64,000 nucleotides of DNA from assembly GCF_049977365.1 (NCBI RefSeq), contig NZ_JBNGEN010000004.1, forward strand, positions 1 through 64,000, in the 5' to 3' direction. The position numbers were made by a program, and so were the translations under genes. The notes under the pieces are model-generated. The model had not been told where the DNA came from. It saw only the letters and a program-made list of their open reading frames with translations, and searched no databases. Origin of the DNA: Brachymonas sp049977365. GTDB lineage: Bacteria; Pseudomonadota; Gammaproteobacteria; Burkholderiales; Burkholderiaceae_C. Below are positions 43,583-53,506 of the stretch, piece by piece; position 1 is the stretch's first letter, and each line of letters begins with the position of its first letter.

Positions 43583-44365
43583 ATGCCGGCCGGTCCTCCC
43601 CATTCGCCCTTCAGCCGGCCTCCACCTCCGCGGGCCAGCCGACGCTATCCGCTGCGTGCCACGACCGTGGTCGGCAATGTGCTGCTCACGGCAGCGATGC
43701 TGGCGCTGGTGTGGCAGCTCTGGCCCTCCATTGCCCGCTGGTGGTTCGAGGGGCTGCAGTTCTGGCTCACGCGGATCGATCTGCCCGGCCTGAGTCTGCA
43801 GCGCCTGCCGCCGCGCCTGCCGTGGGACGAGGCACCGCTGCGCATCCGGCTCGACACCCCCCTGCCCACGGGCACGCAATGGTGGGGCTGGGTGGTGGTC
43901 AGCGCCGCAGCCTTCGGGCTGTCCCTGCGCCTGTCGCGCGAGCGGCTGCCGCTCATCTATCTGCTGCGCCTGCTGGTGCTCATGCAGGTCAGTGCGCTGG
44001 TGTACTTCTGGTTCTGGCCCGCCCGCCTGCCGCTCACGCTGGCCCATTTTGCCGAAGACGTGGTGCAGGTGGCAGGCACGCTGCTGTTCGTCACGCCGCT
44101 GCTGCACGGCATCATCCTGTACGTGTTTCCCATTCCGCTGTGGCACAAGGTGCTGGCCACGGGGCTCTCGCTCGGCTTTGTGGTGGTGGCACTCCCCCTG
44201 CATGTGAGCGTCCTGATGCTGCTGGTCTCATGGGGCTCGGCCATGCTGTTGCCGCTGCTGTACTTTCTGGGGACGCTGCTGCCCTATCTGATGGGGCTCG
44301 TCGGCATCTACGGCGACATGCTGTCGCTGGCGCCGGGCGAGCACTCCCTCCGGCATGAGTGGTGA
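43583..44365 (+). CDS. Inner-membrane protein of unknown function, last gene of the exopolysaccharide cluster
   Basis: The 260-residue protein has about six hydrophobic segments: VVGNVLLTAAMLALVWQLW near residue 30, then WGWVVVSAAAFGLSL, LIYLLRLLVLMQVSALVYF, TLLFVTPLLHGIILYVF, VLATGLSLGFVVVALPL and SAMLLPLLYFLGTLL, with a Trp-rich periplasmic loop after the first. I recognise no family. Its place at the end of the cluster suggests a subunit of synthesis or export. The start at 43583 has no clear ribosome-binding site. Confidence 0.65.
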   Translation: MPAGPPHSPFSRPPPPRASRRYPLRATTVVGNVLLTAAMLALVWQLWPSIARWWFEGLQFWLTRIDLPGLSLQRLPPRLPWDEAPLRIRLDTPLPTGTQWWGWVVVSAAAFGLSLRLSRERLPLIYLLRLLVLMQVSALVYFWFWPARLPLTLAHFAEDVVQVAGTLLFVTPLLHGIILYVFPIPLWHKVLATGLSLGFVVVALPLHVSVLMLLVSWGSAMLLPLLYFLGTLLPYLMGLVGIYGDMLSLAPGEHSLRHEW

Positions 44366-44390
44366 GCGCGCGGGGCAAGGGCCGTGCAGC

Positions 44391-44419
44391 TGGCGGGGCA
44401 TACGGGGCGCCGCTATAAT
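44391..44419 (+). promoter_or_regulatory. Promoter of the ahcY operon
   Basis: A perfect TATAAT -10 box (44414-44419) lies upstream of the riboswitch, with a weak -35 (TGGCGG, 44391-44396). Transcription would start near 44426, just before the aptamer. Confidence 0.7.
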
Positions 44420-44429
44420 CGGGCTCCTT

Positions 44430-44506
44430 CCAAGGAGCGTTGCAACACCGGGCCCCGTGCAGGGCCATCCGGTGTCAGGCTTGGCATCATTTCCTCAACG
44501 ACGCTC
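44430..44506 (+). ncRNA. S-adenosylhomocysteine (SAH) riboswitch
   Basis: The hallmark GAGCGTTGCAAC is followed by the paired elements of the SAH aptamer. P1 is CCAAG (44430-44434) with CTTGG (44480-44484). P2 is ACACCGG (44445-44451) with CCGGTGT (44469-44475). The pseudoknot pairs GAGCGT (44435-44440) with ACGCTC (44501-44506). CAGGCTTGG and CAACGACGCTCACC match the family consensus. It sits in the leader of ahcY, encoding SAH hydrolase. By family knowledge, SAH binding turns expression on. Confidence 0.92.
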
Positions 44507-44558
44507 ACCCCCTTGATCCGGTGCGGTGAGCCTGCGTGTTCCTTCAGGAACTCCGTAC

Positions 44559-44578
44559 CGGTAGTCATTACCGTTTTT
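44559..44578 (+). terminator. Possible attenuator hairpin in the riboswitch expression platform
   Basis: CGGTA-GTCAT-TACCG is followed by TTTTT, about 15 bases before the ahcY start. The 5-bp stem is short, but its place between aptamer and start codon fits a switchable terminator or ribosome-binding-site mask. Confidence 0.45.
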
Positions 44579-44590
44579 CAGGAGTCTCCC

Positions 44591-46027
<1,437 letters not shown>

Positions 46028-46119
46028 TCGGGACGGCCGTCCGTTCGCCTGTCTGCCCGTTTGCCCGCCGCAGTCTCGTCCTGTGGCGATCCTGACCTTC
46101 CTCGTCCTCCGAACTGCCC

Positions 46120-46875
46120 ATGCGCGCCGATCAGCTCCTCGTGGAACGTGGCCATGCCGCCAGCCGCAGCCAGGCCCAGCGTCTCATCGCGGCCGGCGTG
46201 CGCTGGCGGCTGCCCGGTGCTGCCTGGCAGACTGTGCGCAAGAACGGCGAGGAGCTGTCCGCGCAGGCCGAGCTGCAGCTGCAGGATGCCGCCGAGGCCC
46301 GCTACGTCAGCCGTGGCGGACTCAAGCTCGAAGGGGCACTGCAGGCCACGGGGCTGAACCCCGCAGGCTGGCAGTGTCTCGATGTCGGCCAGTCCACCGG
46401 CGGCTTCACCGACTGCCTGCTGCATGCGGGGGCCGCCCATGTGGTGGGGCTCGACGTCGGCCAGGGCCAGCTCCACGAGCGCCTGCGCCACGACCCGCGC
46501 GTGACGGTGCACGAAAAGGTCAACGCACGCGACCCTGCCGCGCTGGCCACCGTGCTCGGTACGTCCGGCAGCGGCTTCGACCTGCTGGTGGGCGACGTGT
46601 CCTTCATCTCGCAGACGCTGGTGCTGCCGGCGGTGCTGCCCCATCTCCGCCCGGGCGGGCAGCTGCTCATGCTGGTCAAGCCGCAGTTCGAGCTCCAGCC
46701 CGGGCAGGTCGGCAAGGGCGGCATCGTGCGCGATGCGCGGCTCCATGCCGAGGTGGAGCAGCGCATTCGCGCGGCCTGTGCCGCCCTGCAGGTGCAGGTG
46801 CTGCACTGGCTCGACAGTCCCATCGAGGGCGGCGACGGCAACCACGAATTCTTCGTGCACGGCAGGCGGGCCTGA
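46120..46875 (+). CDS. tlyA: TlyA-family rRNA 2'-O-methyltransferase (hemolysin family)
   Basis: The 251-residue cytosolic protein has an N-terminal S4 RNA-binding domain (MRADQLLVERGHAASRSQAQ) and a C-terminal RrmJ/FtsJ-type AdoMet domain. The K-D-K-E-like set is visible around YVSRGGLKLEGAL, LDVGQSTGGFTDCLLHAGA, LVGDVSFISQTL and LMLVKPQFELQPGQ. By family knowledge it methylates 2'-OH of rRNA nucleotides. Placement between ahcY and metF is common in betaproteobacteria. Confidence 0.9.
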   Translation: MRADQLLVERGHAASRSQAQRLIAAGVRWRLPGAAWQTVRKNGEELSAQAELQLQDAAEARYVSRGGLKLEGALQATGLNPAGWQCLDVGQSTGGFTDCLLHAGAAHVVGLDVGQGQLHERLRHDPRVTVHEKVNARDPAALATVLGTSGSGFDLLVGDVSFISQTLVLPAVLPHLRPGGQLLMLVKPQFELQPGQVGKGGIVRDARLHAEVEQRIRAACAALQVQVLHWLDSPIEGGDGNHEFFVHGRRA

Positions 46876-46985
46876 GGTCCAGAGTGCCGGGCTCCTCCGC
46901 ACGGCGTGTGCCCGGACTGCCGACTTTGCTGGTCGATGCCTGTCCGTCCATTTTCAGAACACCCCCATTCCTTTCGAGAGATGCC

Positions 46986-47828
46986 ATGACCGCTCCCTCT
47001 TTCAGCTTTGAATTCTTTCCGCCCAAGACCCCCGAAGGCGCCGAAAAGCTCCGCACCGTGCGCCGCCGGCTCTATGCGCTGCAGCCCGAGTTCTGTTCGG
47101 TGACCTACGGAGCCGGGGGCTCCACCCAGCAGGGCACCTTCGACACCGTGTGCGCCATCCATGCCGAGGGCATGGCGGCCGCCAGCCACTTCTCGTGCAT
47201 CGGCGCCACGCGCGAGCGGGTGCGCGAGCAGCTCGACGAACTGCTGGCAGCCGGCATCACCCGGCTGGTGGCCCTGCGCGGCGACCTGCCCAGCGGCCAC
47301 GGACTCGGGGGCGAATTCCACCATGCGAGCGATCTGGTGAGCTTCATCCGGGTGGAAACCGGCGACGCCTTCCACATCGAGGTGGCAGGGTATCCCGAGG
47401 TGCATCCCCAGGCGCGCAGCCCCCAGGCCGACCTGCGGGCGCTCAAGGCCAAGGTCGATGCCGGGGCCAATGGCGTCATCACGCAGTATTTCTTCAACGC
47501 CGATGCCTACTTCCGCTTTGTCGACGACGCGCGGGCGCTGGGCATTGCCACGCCCATCGTGCCCGGCATCATGCCCATCACCAGCAGCAGCCAGCTCATC
47601 CGGTTTTCCGATGCCTGCGGCGCCGAGATTCCCCGCTGGCTGCGCCTGCGGCTTCTGGAGCTGGGGGACGACACCGAGAGCATCAAGGCCCTGGGCACCG
47701 AGGTGGTGGCCGGCATGTGCGAGCGCCTGCTTGCCGGAGGCGCGCCAGCCCTGCACTTCTACACCATGAACCAGAGCGCCGCCACCCTGGCGATCTGTGC
47801 CCATCTGGGACATGCACCGGCTGCGTAA
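46986..47828 (+). CDS. metF: 5,10-methylenetetrahydrofolate reductase
   Basis: The FAD enzyme makes 5-methyl-THF, the methyl donor for homocysteine remethylation. The 280-residue TIM barrel starts SFEFFPPKTPEGAEKL and shows SVTYGAGGSTQQGTFD, LVALRGDLPSG, EVAGYPEVHP and ITQYFFNADAYFRF. It closes the methyl cycle with AhcY; the SAH riboswitch may therefore control methionine regeneration as a unit, if no internal terminator acts. Confidence 0.96.
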   Translation: MTAPSFSFEFFPPKTPEGAEKLRTVRRRLYALQPEFCSVTYGAGGSTQQGTFDTVCAIHAEGMAAASHFSCIGATRERVREQLDELLAAGITRLVALRGDLPSGHGLGGEFHHASDLVSFIRVETGDAFHIEVAGYPEVHPQARSPQADLRALKAKVDAGANGVITQYFFNADAYFRFVDDARALGIATPIVPGIMPITSSSQLIRFSDACGAEIPRWLRLRLLELGDDTESIKALGTEVVAGMCERLLAGGAPALHFYTMNQSAATLAICAHLGHAPAA

Positions 47829-47898
47829 CGCAGGGGGCTGAGCGGAGGTCCGACGGTCTGGCTGCCGGACGGTTTGTGGCGGAGGAAAATTCGGCCGT

Positions 47899-48810
47899 TC
47901 AGCTGCGGCGGGGGATCAGCCGCCGGGCCAGGCTCACGCCGGCGAGCACCACCGCTCCGAGCATCAGCCCGACGCCCATGTGGGCGCCCATCACGGCCAC
48001 CGAGCCGGCCAGACCGCTCCAGTGCAGCTCTACCCCATGCAGCCAGTGGGCCAACGGTCCGATGCCGTGGGACAGAATGCCGCCGCCCACCAGGAACATG
48101 GCCAGCGTGCCCAGCACCGAGAGCACCCGCATCAGCCAGGGCATGGCGTTCACCAGCGCATCGCCCAGCCGCTGCCCTGCTGCCGTGCGGGAGCGGCGGC
48201 GCAGCCAGAGCCCGAAGTCGTCGATCTTCACGATGGCCGCCACGATGCCGTAGACCCCGAGTGTCATCAGCACGGCCACCAGGGCGAGCACCGTCAGGCG
48301 TTCCGTCAGCGTGGCCTGGGCGGGCAGGGTGCCCAGGGTGATGACAATGATCTCGGCCGACAGCACGAAGTCCGTGCGGATCGCGCCACGGATCTTGTCG
48401 CGCTCGGCCGCTGCCACATCGGGGGCCTCGTTGGCGCGCACCACTTCGGCATGGTGGGCGGCCTCCTCCTCCGGGTGGGGCCGCAGCGAGTGCATGACCT
48501 TCTCGACGCCTTCGAAGCACAGGTAGGCCCCGCCCAGCATCAGCAGCCCCTGCACCAGCGCCGGCCAGAGCGTACTGACGAGCAGCGCCAGCGGCACCAG
48601 AATGGCCTTGTTCACCAGCGAGCCCTTGCACACGGCCCACACCACAGGCAGCTCGCGCCGCGCATCGACCCCGGCGACCTGCTCGGCATTGAGCGCCAGG
48701 TCATCGCCCAGCACGCCAGCCGTCTTGCCGGCGGCCACCTTGGTCATGGCCGACACATCGTCGAGCAGGGTGGTGATGTCATCGAGCAGGGCGAGGAGAC
48801 TGGTGGCCAT
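47899..48810 (-). CDS. DUF808 family inner-membrane protein (YedI-like)
   Basis: The 303-residue protein starts with the typical ATSLLALLDDITTLLDDVSA, followed by VAAGKTAGVLGDDLALNAEQ and several membrane helices (LVNKAILVPLALLVSTLWPA, AYLCFEGVEKVMHS). Function is unknown in the family. It is convergent with metF and separated from tyrS by 72 bases on the same strand. Confidence 0.9.
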   Translation of the reverse strand: MATSLLALLDDITTLLDDVSAMTKVAAGKTAGVLGDDLALNAEQVAGVDARRELPVVWAVCKGSLVNKAILVPLALLVSTLWPALVQGLLMLGGAYLCFEGVEKVMHSLRPHPEEEAAHHAEVVRANEAPDVAAAERDKIRGAIRTDFVLSAEIIVITLGTLPAQATLTERLTVLALVAVLMTLGVYGIVAAIVKIDDFGLWLRRRSRTAAGQRLGDALVNAMPWLMRVLSVLGTLAMFLVGGGILSHGIGPLAHWLHGVELHWSGLAGSVAVMGAHMGVGLMLGAVVLAGVSLARRLIPRRS

Positions 48811-48882
48811 GGGGCAGACTGGGAAAGGGGGGGGCTGCAGGGAGCGGAGTGGGGCGAAGAAAGACCGGCTGGGCAGCTGCGC

Positions 48883-50133
48883 TCAGGCCAGCGTCGCGCG
48901 CAGGAACTTGCGCTTGCCGACCTGCAGCACATAGGTGCCGGCGCCGAGCTTGAGCCCGCGGTCGCTCACCACCGAGCCATCCACCCGCACGCCACCGCCG
49001 TCGATGAGGCGGTTGGCTTCGCCCGTGCTCGCCGTGAGGCCGCTCATCTTGAGCAGCACGCCAATGCCCAGTGCTCCACCGTCACCCAGCGCGAGCGTGC
49101 GCTCGTCGATCTGGTCCGGAATGCCGCCCTTGCTGCGGTTGATGAAATCCTGTTCGGCCGCGTCGGCTGCAGCGGCGCTGTGGAAGCGGGTGGTGATCTC
49201 GCGCGCCAGCATCACCTTGGCGTCCTTGGGGTTGCGTCCGGCCTCCACCTCGCGGCGCAGGGCGGCAATGTCGTCCTCGCTGCGGAACGACAGCAGGGTG
49301 TACCAGCGCCACATCAGCGCGTCGCTGATCGAGAGCACCTTGGCGAACATGCTGTTGGGCGCTTCGGTGATGCCGATGTAGTTGCCCTTGCTCTTGCTCA
49401 TCTTGTCCACACCGTCGAGCCCTTCGAGCAGCGGCATGGTCAGGATGCACTGGGGCTCCTGTCCGTATTCCTCCTGCAGGTGGCGGCCCATGAGCAGGTT
49501 GAACTTCTGGTCGGTGCCGCCGAGCTCCAGGTCGGCGCGCAGGGCCACCGAGTCATAGCCCTGCATGAGCGGGTAGAGGAACTCGTGCACGCTGATGCTC
49601 TGCCCGGCATGGAAGCGCTTGTGGAAGTCGTCGCGTTCCATCATGCGGGCCACCGTGTACTTGGCGGCGAGCTCGATCATGCCGCGCGCGCCCAGCGCAT
49701 CGCACCATTCGCTGTTGTAGCGGATCTCGGTGCGCGAGGGGTCGAGCACCCGGCTGGCCTGCTGGTAGTAGGTTTCGGCATTGGCCTTGATCTGCTCGGC
49801 AGTGAGGGGCGGGCGGGTGGTGTTGCGCCCGCTCGGATCGCCGATGAGGCTCGTGAAGTCGCCGATCAGGAAAATCACCGTGTGCCCCAGGTCCTGGAGC
49901 TGCCGCATCTTGTTGAGCACCACCGTGTGGCCCAGGTGGATGTCGGGCGCCGTGGGATCGAGCCCCAGCTTGATGCGCAGAGGCTGGCCGCTGCGTTCGG
50001 CCTTGGCGAGCTTGCGCACCCAGTCGTTCTCGGGCAACAGCTCGTCGCAGCCACGCCGCGTGACCTGCAGCGCATGCGCTATCTCAGGAGTGATTTCCAA
50101 CTGCTTGTTTTCGCTGATATCGGGGGTGTGCAT
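48883..50133 (-). CDS. tyrS: Tyrosyl-tRNA synthetase
   Basis: This class I synthetase charges tRNA-Tyr. The 416-residue protein has the HIGH-type signature DIHLGHTVVLNK, the KMSKS loop (VDKMSKSKGNYIGI) and a C-terminal S4-like RNA-binding domain (LIDGGGVRVDGSVVSDRGL). It is of the TyrZ-like long type. ATG 50133 was chosen over an upstream ATG at 50274 because the added residues are not conserved. It is divergent from the M23 peptidase gene. Confidence 0.96.
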   Translation of the reverse strand: MHTPDISENKQLEITPEIAHALQVTRRGCDELLPENDWVRKLAKAERSGQPLRIKLGLDPTAPDIHLGHTVVLNKMRQLQDLGHTVIFLIGDFTSLIGDPSGRNTTRPPLTAEQIKANAETYYQQASRVLDPSRTEIRYNSEWCDALGARGMIELAAKYTVARMMERDDFHKRFHAGQSISVHEFLYPLMQGYDSVALRADLELGGTDQKFNLLMGRHLQEEYGQEPQCILTMPLLEGLDGVDKMSKSKGNYIGITEAPNSMFAKVLSISDALMWRWYTLLSFRSEDDIAALRREVEAGRNPKDAKVMLAREITTRFHSAAAADAAEQDFINRSKGGIPDQIDERTLALGDGGALGIGVLLKMSGLTASTGEANRLIDGGGVRVDGSVVSDRGLKLGAGTYVLQVGKRKFLRATLA

Positions 50134-50527
50134 AAGAAAATTCTGAAGCGCGGCAGGAGCTTGGGAACCCCCGCCGGATGATGGGCCTTGTTGCAATTTT
50201 TCAGGCTGGCGACAGAGAAAACTGCCATACTGCCGCTCGCGGGGCATGTGCACCGGGCCGTGCCACACGGCCATGGATGCCCCGCAGGTCGCCCGCCATT
50301 TTATGCTTTTGCCATGGGGCCGGGGGGTGTGCTCCTGGCCGCTGCGTGCCGCTGCACTTCCCTGCCGACCGTCCGTGAGACAGGCGGTGCGGGTGACCCA
50401 TTCCCCTTTTCTGCCCGGCGCGCCGCGCCCCTGCGACAGGTGTGCATGTCACGCTGTCGGGGCCAGGGAGCCTCTTTCCGTGCAGGCCACGGACGTCGCG
50501 CCCTGCATGCCATTGTCGCCTGTGTGT
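50134..50527. other. Divergent intergenic region, tyrS / M23 peptidase
   Basis: About 390 bases. TATGCT at 50302-50307 could be a -10 box for the peptidase, giving a leader of about 210 bases. On the minus strand TTGCAA near 50196 is a -35-like element for tyrS without a good -10. No gene is supported; several in-frame ATG codons upstream of 50528 make the peptidase start uncertain. Confidence 0.35.
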
Positions 50528-52099
50528 ATGACCTTGCCCGATCAGTTGCCCGTTTCCGTTTCTCCCAGCGTTCCGTCTCCCTCCCCCTCCACGGCTTCCG
50601 ATGGCCCCACCGCGGCTTCCGTTGCCGCCGTGCCCTCTGTACGTCTGTCGGGCATCACCTGGACCCTGGCGGAGGCTGCAGCCGAGGCGCGTGACTGGCT
50701 GCGGCGCCATCCCCTGATGGGCGCGGGAGCGGCAGGGGTGTCGCTGCTGCTGGGAGCCGGAGCGGCCTACGCTGTGGCCACCCCCACCCTGTCGGGGCCT
50801 GTCACCGTGCGCCAGGTGCGCGAGCAGGTACAGCCCCTGTTTGCCCTCGACGAGCAGGAAGCGGCTCTCCAGGCCCATCCCTCCACCTTCTACCGCAGCA
50901 CCGAAACCCGCGAATCCGACACCGCATCCTCCCTGCTGTCGCGCCTCGGGGTGAGCGATGCCGCAGCCGAGGACTACCTGCGCGCCACACCCGAAGTGCG
51001 TACCACCGTGCTGGGGCTGCAGCGCCGCCTCGTGCAGGCCGCCTATACGTCCGATCTGCGGCTGCAGAGCCTGCGGGTGCAGTGGCTCGATGCCCAGGAC
51101 CCTCATCTCAGCCATCTGCTCGTCGTCGAGCGCGATGCGACCTCGGGGGCATTCGGGCATCGCACCGCTACCGAGGTGGCCGACGTGCAGCCGGCCCTCG
51201 CCACCGTGCCGCTGGGGGGCAACTTCTTCCGCGACGCGGCCGCCGCACAGGTGCCGACCGCCGTGGCCGAGCAGGTCCTGCGCATCTTCGATCCCGTGGT
51301 GGACACGGCGCGCATGGCCCGCAAGGGCGACCACCTCACCGTGGTGTACGAGCAGATTTCGCTGGGGGGCCAGGTCGTCGGCCATGGCCGCGTGCTCAGC
51401 GCCACCGAGCATGTGGCCGGCAAGGATTACCGCGTCGTGTGGTTCCCTGCCAAGGGGACGGCAAACACCTCCCGCACACCGGTACCGGCAGACGCCGATC
51501 TGCAGGCCCCTGCCGGCGATGGCCAGACCGCCGACGCCACCCCAGAATACTTCACCCCCGAGGGACACAGTCTGGCCGACCGCCCGGTCTATCGCGCGCC
51601 AGTGCCCGGGGCGCTGGTCACCAGTCCCTTCGAGCCCTACCGCATCCACCCGCTGTTCGGCACGGCCCGTCCCCATACCGGCATCGATCTCGGGGCGCCT
51701 GTCGGCACTCCCGTGCACGTGGCTGCCGACGGACGGGTGCGCTTCGCAGGCGAGCAGACGGGCTACGGCAACGTCATCATCGTCGAACACGGCAAGGGCC
51801 GTGCCACCCTTTACGCCCACCTGAGCCGCATGGACGTGCGCGCCGGACAGCGCGTGCGCGCCGAGGACGTGATCGGCGCCGTGGGCACCAGCGGCTGGAC
51901 CACCGGCCCGCACCTGCATTTCGAGACCCGGGTGCGCGACGTGCCCATGGATCCCCAGGTCGCCCTCAAGGAAGGACACACCGAGCGCATTGCCGCCGGC
52001 CAGCGTGCCGCCTTCCGGCGCGTCGTGGCTGCGGCCGAGCGCGACTGGCACTATGCCCAGGACGCCCTGCCGCAGACCCAGGTGGCCCGCGCCGACTGA
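50528..52099 (+). CDS. M23-family (LytM-like) peptidoglycan endopeptidase
   Basis: This is a membrane-anchored periplasmic metallopeptidase. From ATG 50528 it is 523 residues with one membrane helix near residue 60 (GAGAAGVSLLLGAGAAYAV), an OapA/LysM-like middle region (SSLLSRLGVSDAAAEDYLRA) and the M23 domain at about 365-490. Zinc ligands are in RPHTGIDLGAPVGTP (His, Asp) and GPHLHFET. It resembles MepM/YebA, which cleave D-Ala-mDAP crosslinks to allow growth. The start could lie upstream (50507). It is followed by anmK, linking wall turnover with recycling. Confidence 0.9.
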   Translation: MTLPDQLPVSVSPSVPSPSPSTASDGPTAASVAAVPSVRLSGITWTLAEAAAEARDWLRRHPLMGAGAAGVSLLLGAGAAYAVATPTLSGPVTVRQVREQVQPLFALDEQEAALQAHPSTFYRSTETRESDTASSLLSRLGVSDAAAEDYLRATPEVRTTVLGLQRRLVQAAYTSDLRLQSLRVQWLDAQDPHLSHLLVVERDATSGAFGHRTATEVADVQPALATVPLGGNFFRDAAAAQVPTAVAEQVLRIFDPVVDTARMARKGDHLTVVYEQISLGGQVVGHGRVLSATEHVAGKDYRVVWFPAKGTANTSRTPVPADADLQAPAGDGQTADATPEYFTPEGHSLADRPVYRAPVPGALVTSPFEPYRIHPLFGTARPHTGIDLGAPVGTPVHVAADGRVRFAGEQTGYGNVIIVEHGKGRATLYAHLSRMDVRAGQRVRAEDVIGAVGTSGWTTGPHLHFETRVRDVPMDPQVALKEGHTERIAAGQRAAFRRVVAAAERDWHYAQDALPQTQVARAD

Positions 52100-52147
52100 C
52101 ATCGCATCGCGGCTGCAGGGCAGGGCCTATCGCCTATCATCCCTGCC

Positions 52148-53350
52148 ATGAATGCCCCGACTTTGCCCGATCTCCGTTCTTCGTCGTCGCCCGCGCCTGC
52201 TGCCCATGATCCGGCAGCGCCGGCAGGGGCGCTGTGCATCGGGCTCATGTCCGGCACTTCGCTGGACGGGGTCGATGGCGTGCTCGTGCGCATCGCTCCT
52301 CATCGGGCGGATGCCTCCCTGCAGCTTGCCACCCTGGCCTTTGCCGGCATCGACATGCCGCAGGCCCTGCGTGCCGAGCTGCTGGCCCTCAACACCCCGG
52401 GCGAGCACGAACTCCACCGCGCCGCGCTGGCTGCCAACGCTCTCATGCGGCTCTATGCCGACTGCATCCACACACTCTGCGCCCAGGCAGGGGTGCCGCC
52501 CGCCGCCGTGGCGGTGGCCGGGGCCCATGGCCAGACCGTCCGGCACCGGCCTGGCCTGTACGACGGCACCGGCTACACCCTCCAGCTCGTCAATGGGGCC
52601 CTCCTTGCCGAGCTGGCCGGCATGCCGGTCGCCTGCGATTTTCGCAGCCGCGACGTGGCCGCAGGCGGGCAGGGGGCACCTCTCGTGCCGGTCTTCCATC
52701 AGGCGCTGTGGGGCCGGCAGGGGCAGGCGCTGGCCGTGCTCAACCTGGGGGGCATTGCCAACCTGACCCTGCTGCAGCCAGGACAGCCGCCTCTGGGCTT
52801 CGACTGTGGTCCGGCCAATGCCCTCATGGACCACTGGTGCCTGCAGCACACTGGCCAGGCCTATGACGCCGATGGCGCCTGGGCCGCGCAGGGCCGTGTG
52901 CACGCGCCGCTGCTCGCACGGCTGCTGGCCGAGCCCTTCATCGACCAGCCTCCGCCCAAGAGCACGGGGCGCGATCTCTACAACCCCGCATGGCTCCTGC
53001 AGCAGCTCGAACCCTTTGGGGCGCTGGCTCCGGTCGACGTGCAGGCCACGTTGACGGCCTATACGGCCCAGGCGGCCGTGCTGCATCTGCAGCGCCATGC
53101 CCCGGCGGTGCGGCAGCTGGTGGTGTGCGGGGGCGGCGTGCGCAACGGCCAGCTCATGCGCCATCTGGCCGCGGCCCTGCCGGGGGTGCAGGTGCAGTCC
53201 TCCGCCGCACTGGGGGTCGATCCCCAGGCTGTCGAGGCCACTGCCTTTGCCTGGCTGGCACACTGCACGCTGGCCGGGCAGCCGCTCGACATGCGTGCCA
53301 TTACCGGCGCACGGGGACCGCGTGTGCTTGGCTGCCTGTATCCGGCCTGA
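52148..53350 (+). CDS. anmK: Anhydro-N-acetylmuramic acid kinase
   Basis: AnmK opens and phosphorylates 1,6-anhydro-MurNAc to MurNAc-6-P in peptidoglycan recycling. The 400-residue protein has the ATP-binding start CIGLMSGTSLDGVDGVLVRI, the catalytic Asp region VACDFRSRDVAAGGQGAPLV, LNLGGIANLTLLQPG and GFDCGPANALMDHW. TATCAT (52135-52140) lies seven bases before the ATG and there is no Shine-Dalgarno, so it may be leaderless. It follows the M23 peptidase gene by 48 bases. Confidence 0.95.
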   Translation: MNAPTLPDLRSSSSPAPAAHDPAAPAGALCIGLMSGTSLDGVDGVLVRIAPHRADASLQLATLAFAGIDMPQALRAELLALNTPGEHELHRAALAANALMRLYADCIHTLCAQAGVPPAAVAVAGAHGQTVRHRPGLYDGTGYTLQLVNGALLAELAGMPVACDFRSRDVAAGGQGAPLVPVFHQALWGRQGQALAVLNLGGIANLTLLQPGQPPLGFDCGPANALMDHWCLQHTGQAYDADGAWAAQGRVHAPLLARLLAEPFIDQPPPKSTGRDLYNPAWLLQQLEPFGALAPVDVQATLTAYTAQAAVLHLQRHAPAVRQLVVCGGGVRNGQLMRHLAAALPGVQVQSSAALGVDPQAVEATAFAWLAHCTLAGQPLDMRAITGARGPRVLGCLYPA

Positions 53351-53506
53351 GCCATCGCCAAGGGCGAGGCAGTGTGGGGGCTGGCTGTGCAGGAGGGCAG
53401 GGGCCGATCAGGGAGCAGCGTTCCGCCGCGCCAGGGGCAGGCGTGCCCGCCGCATGCGCACCCACATCCGCCCCTGCAGCCGTTGGCAGTTGCCGTCGGC
53501 GCTTGT

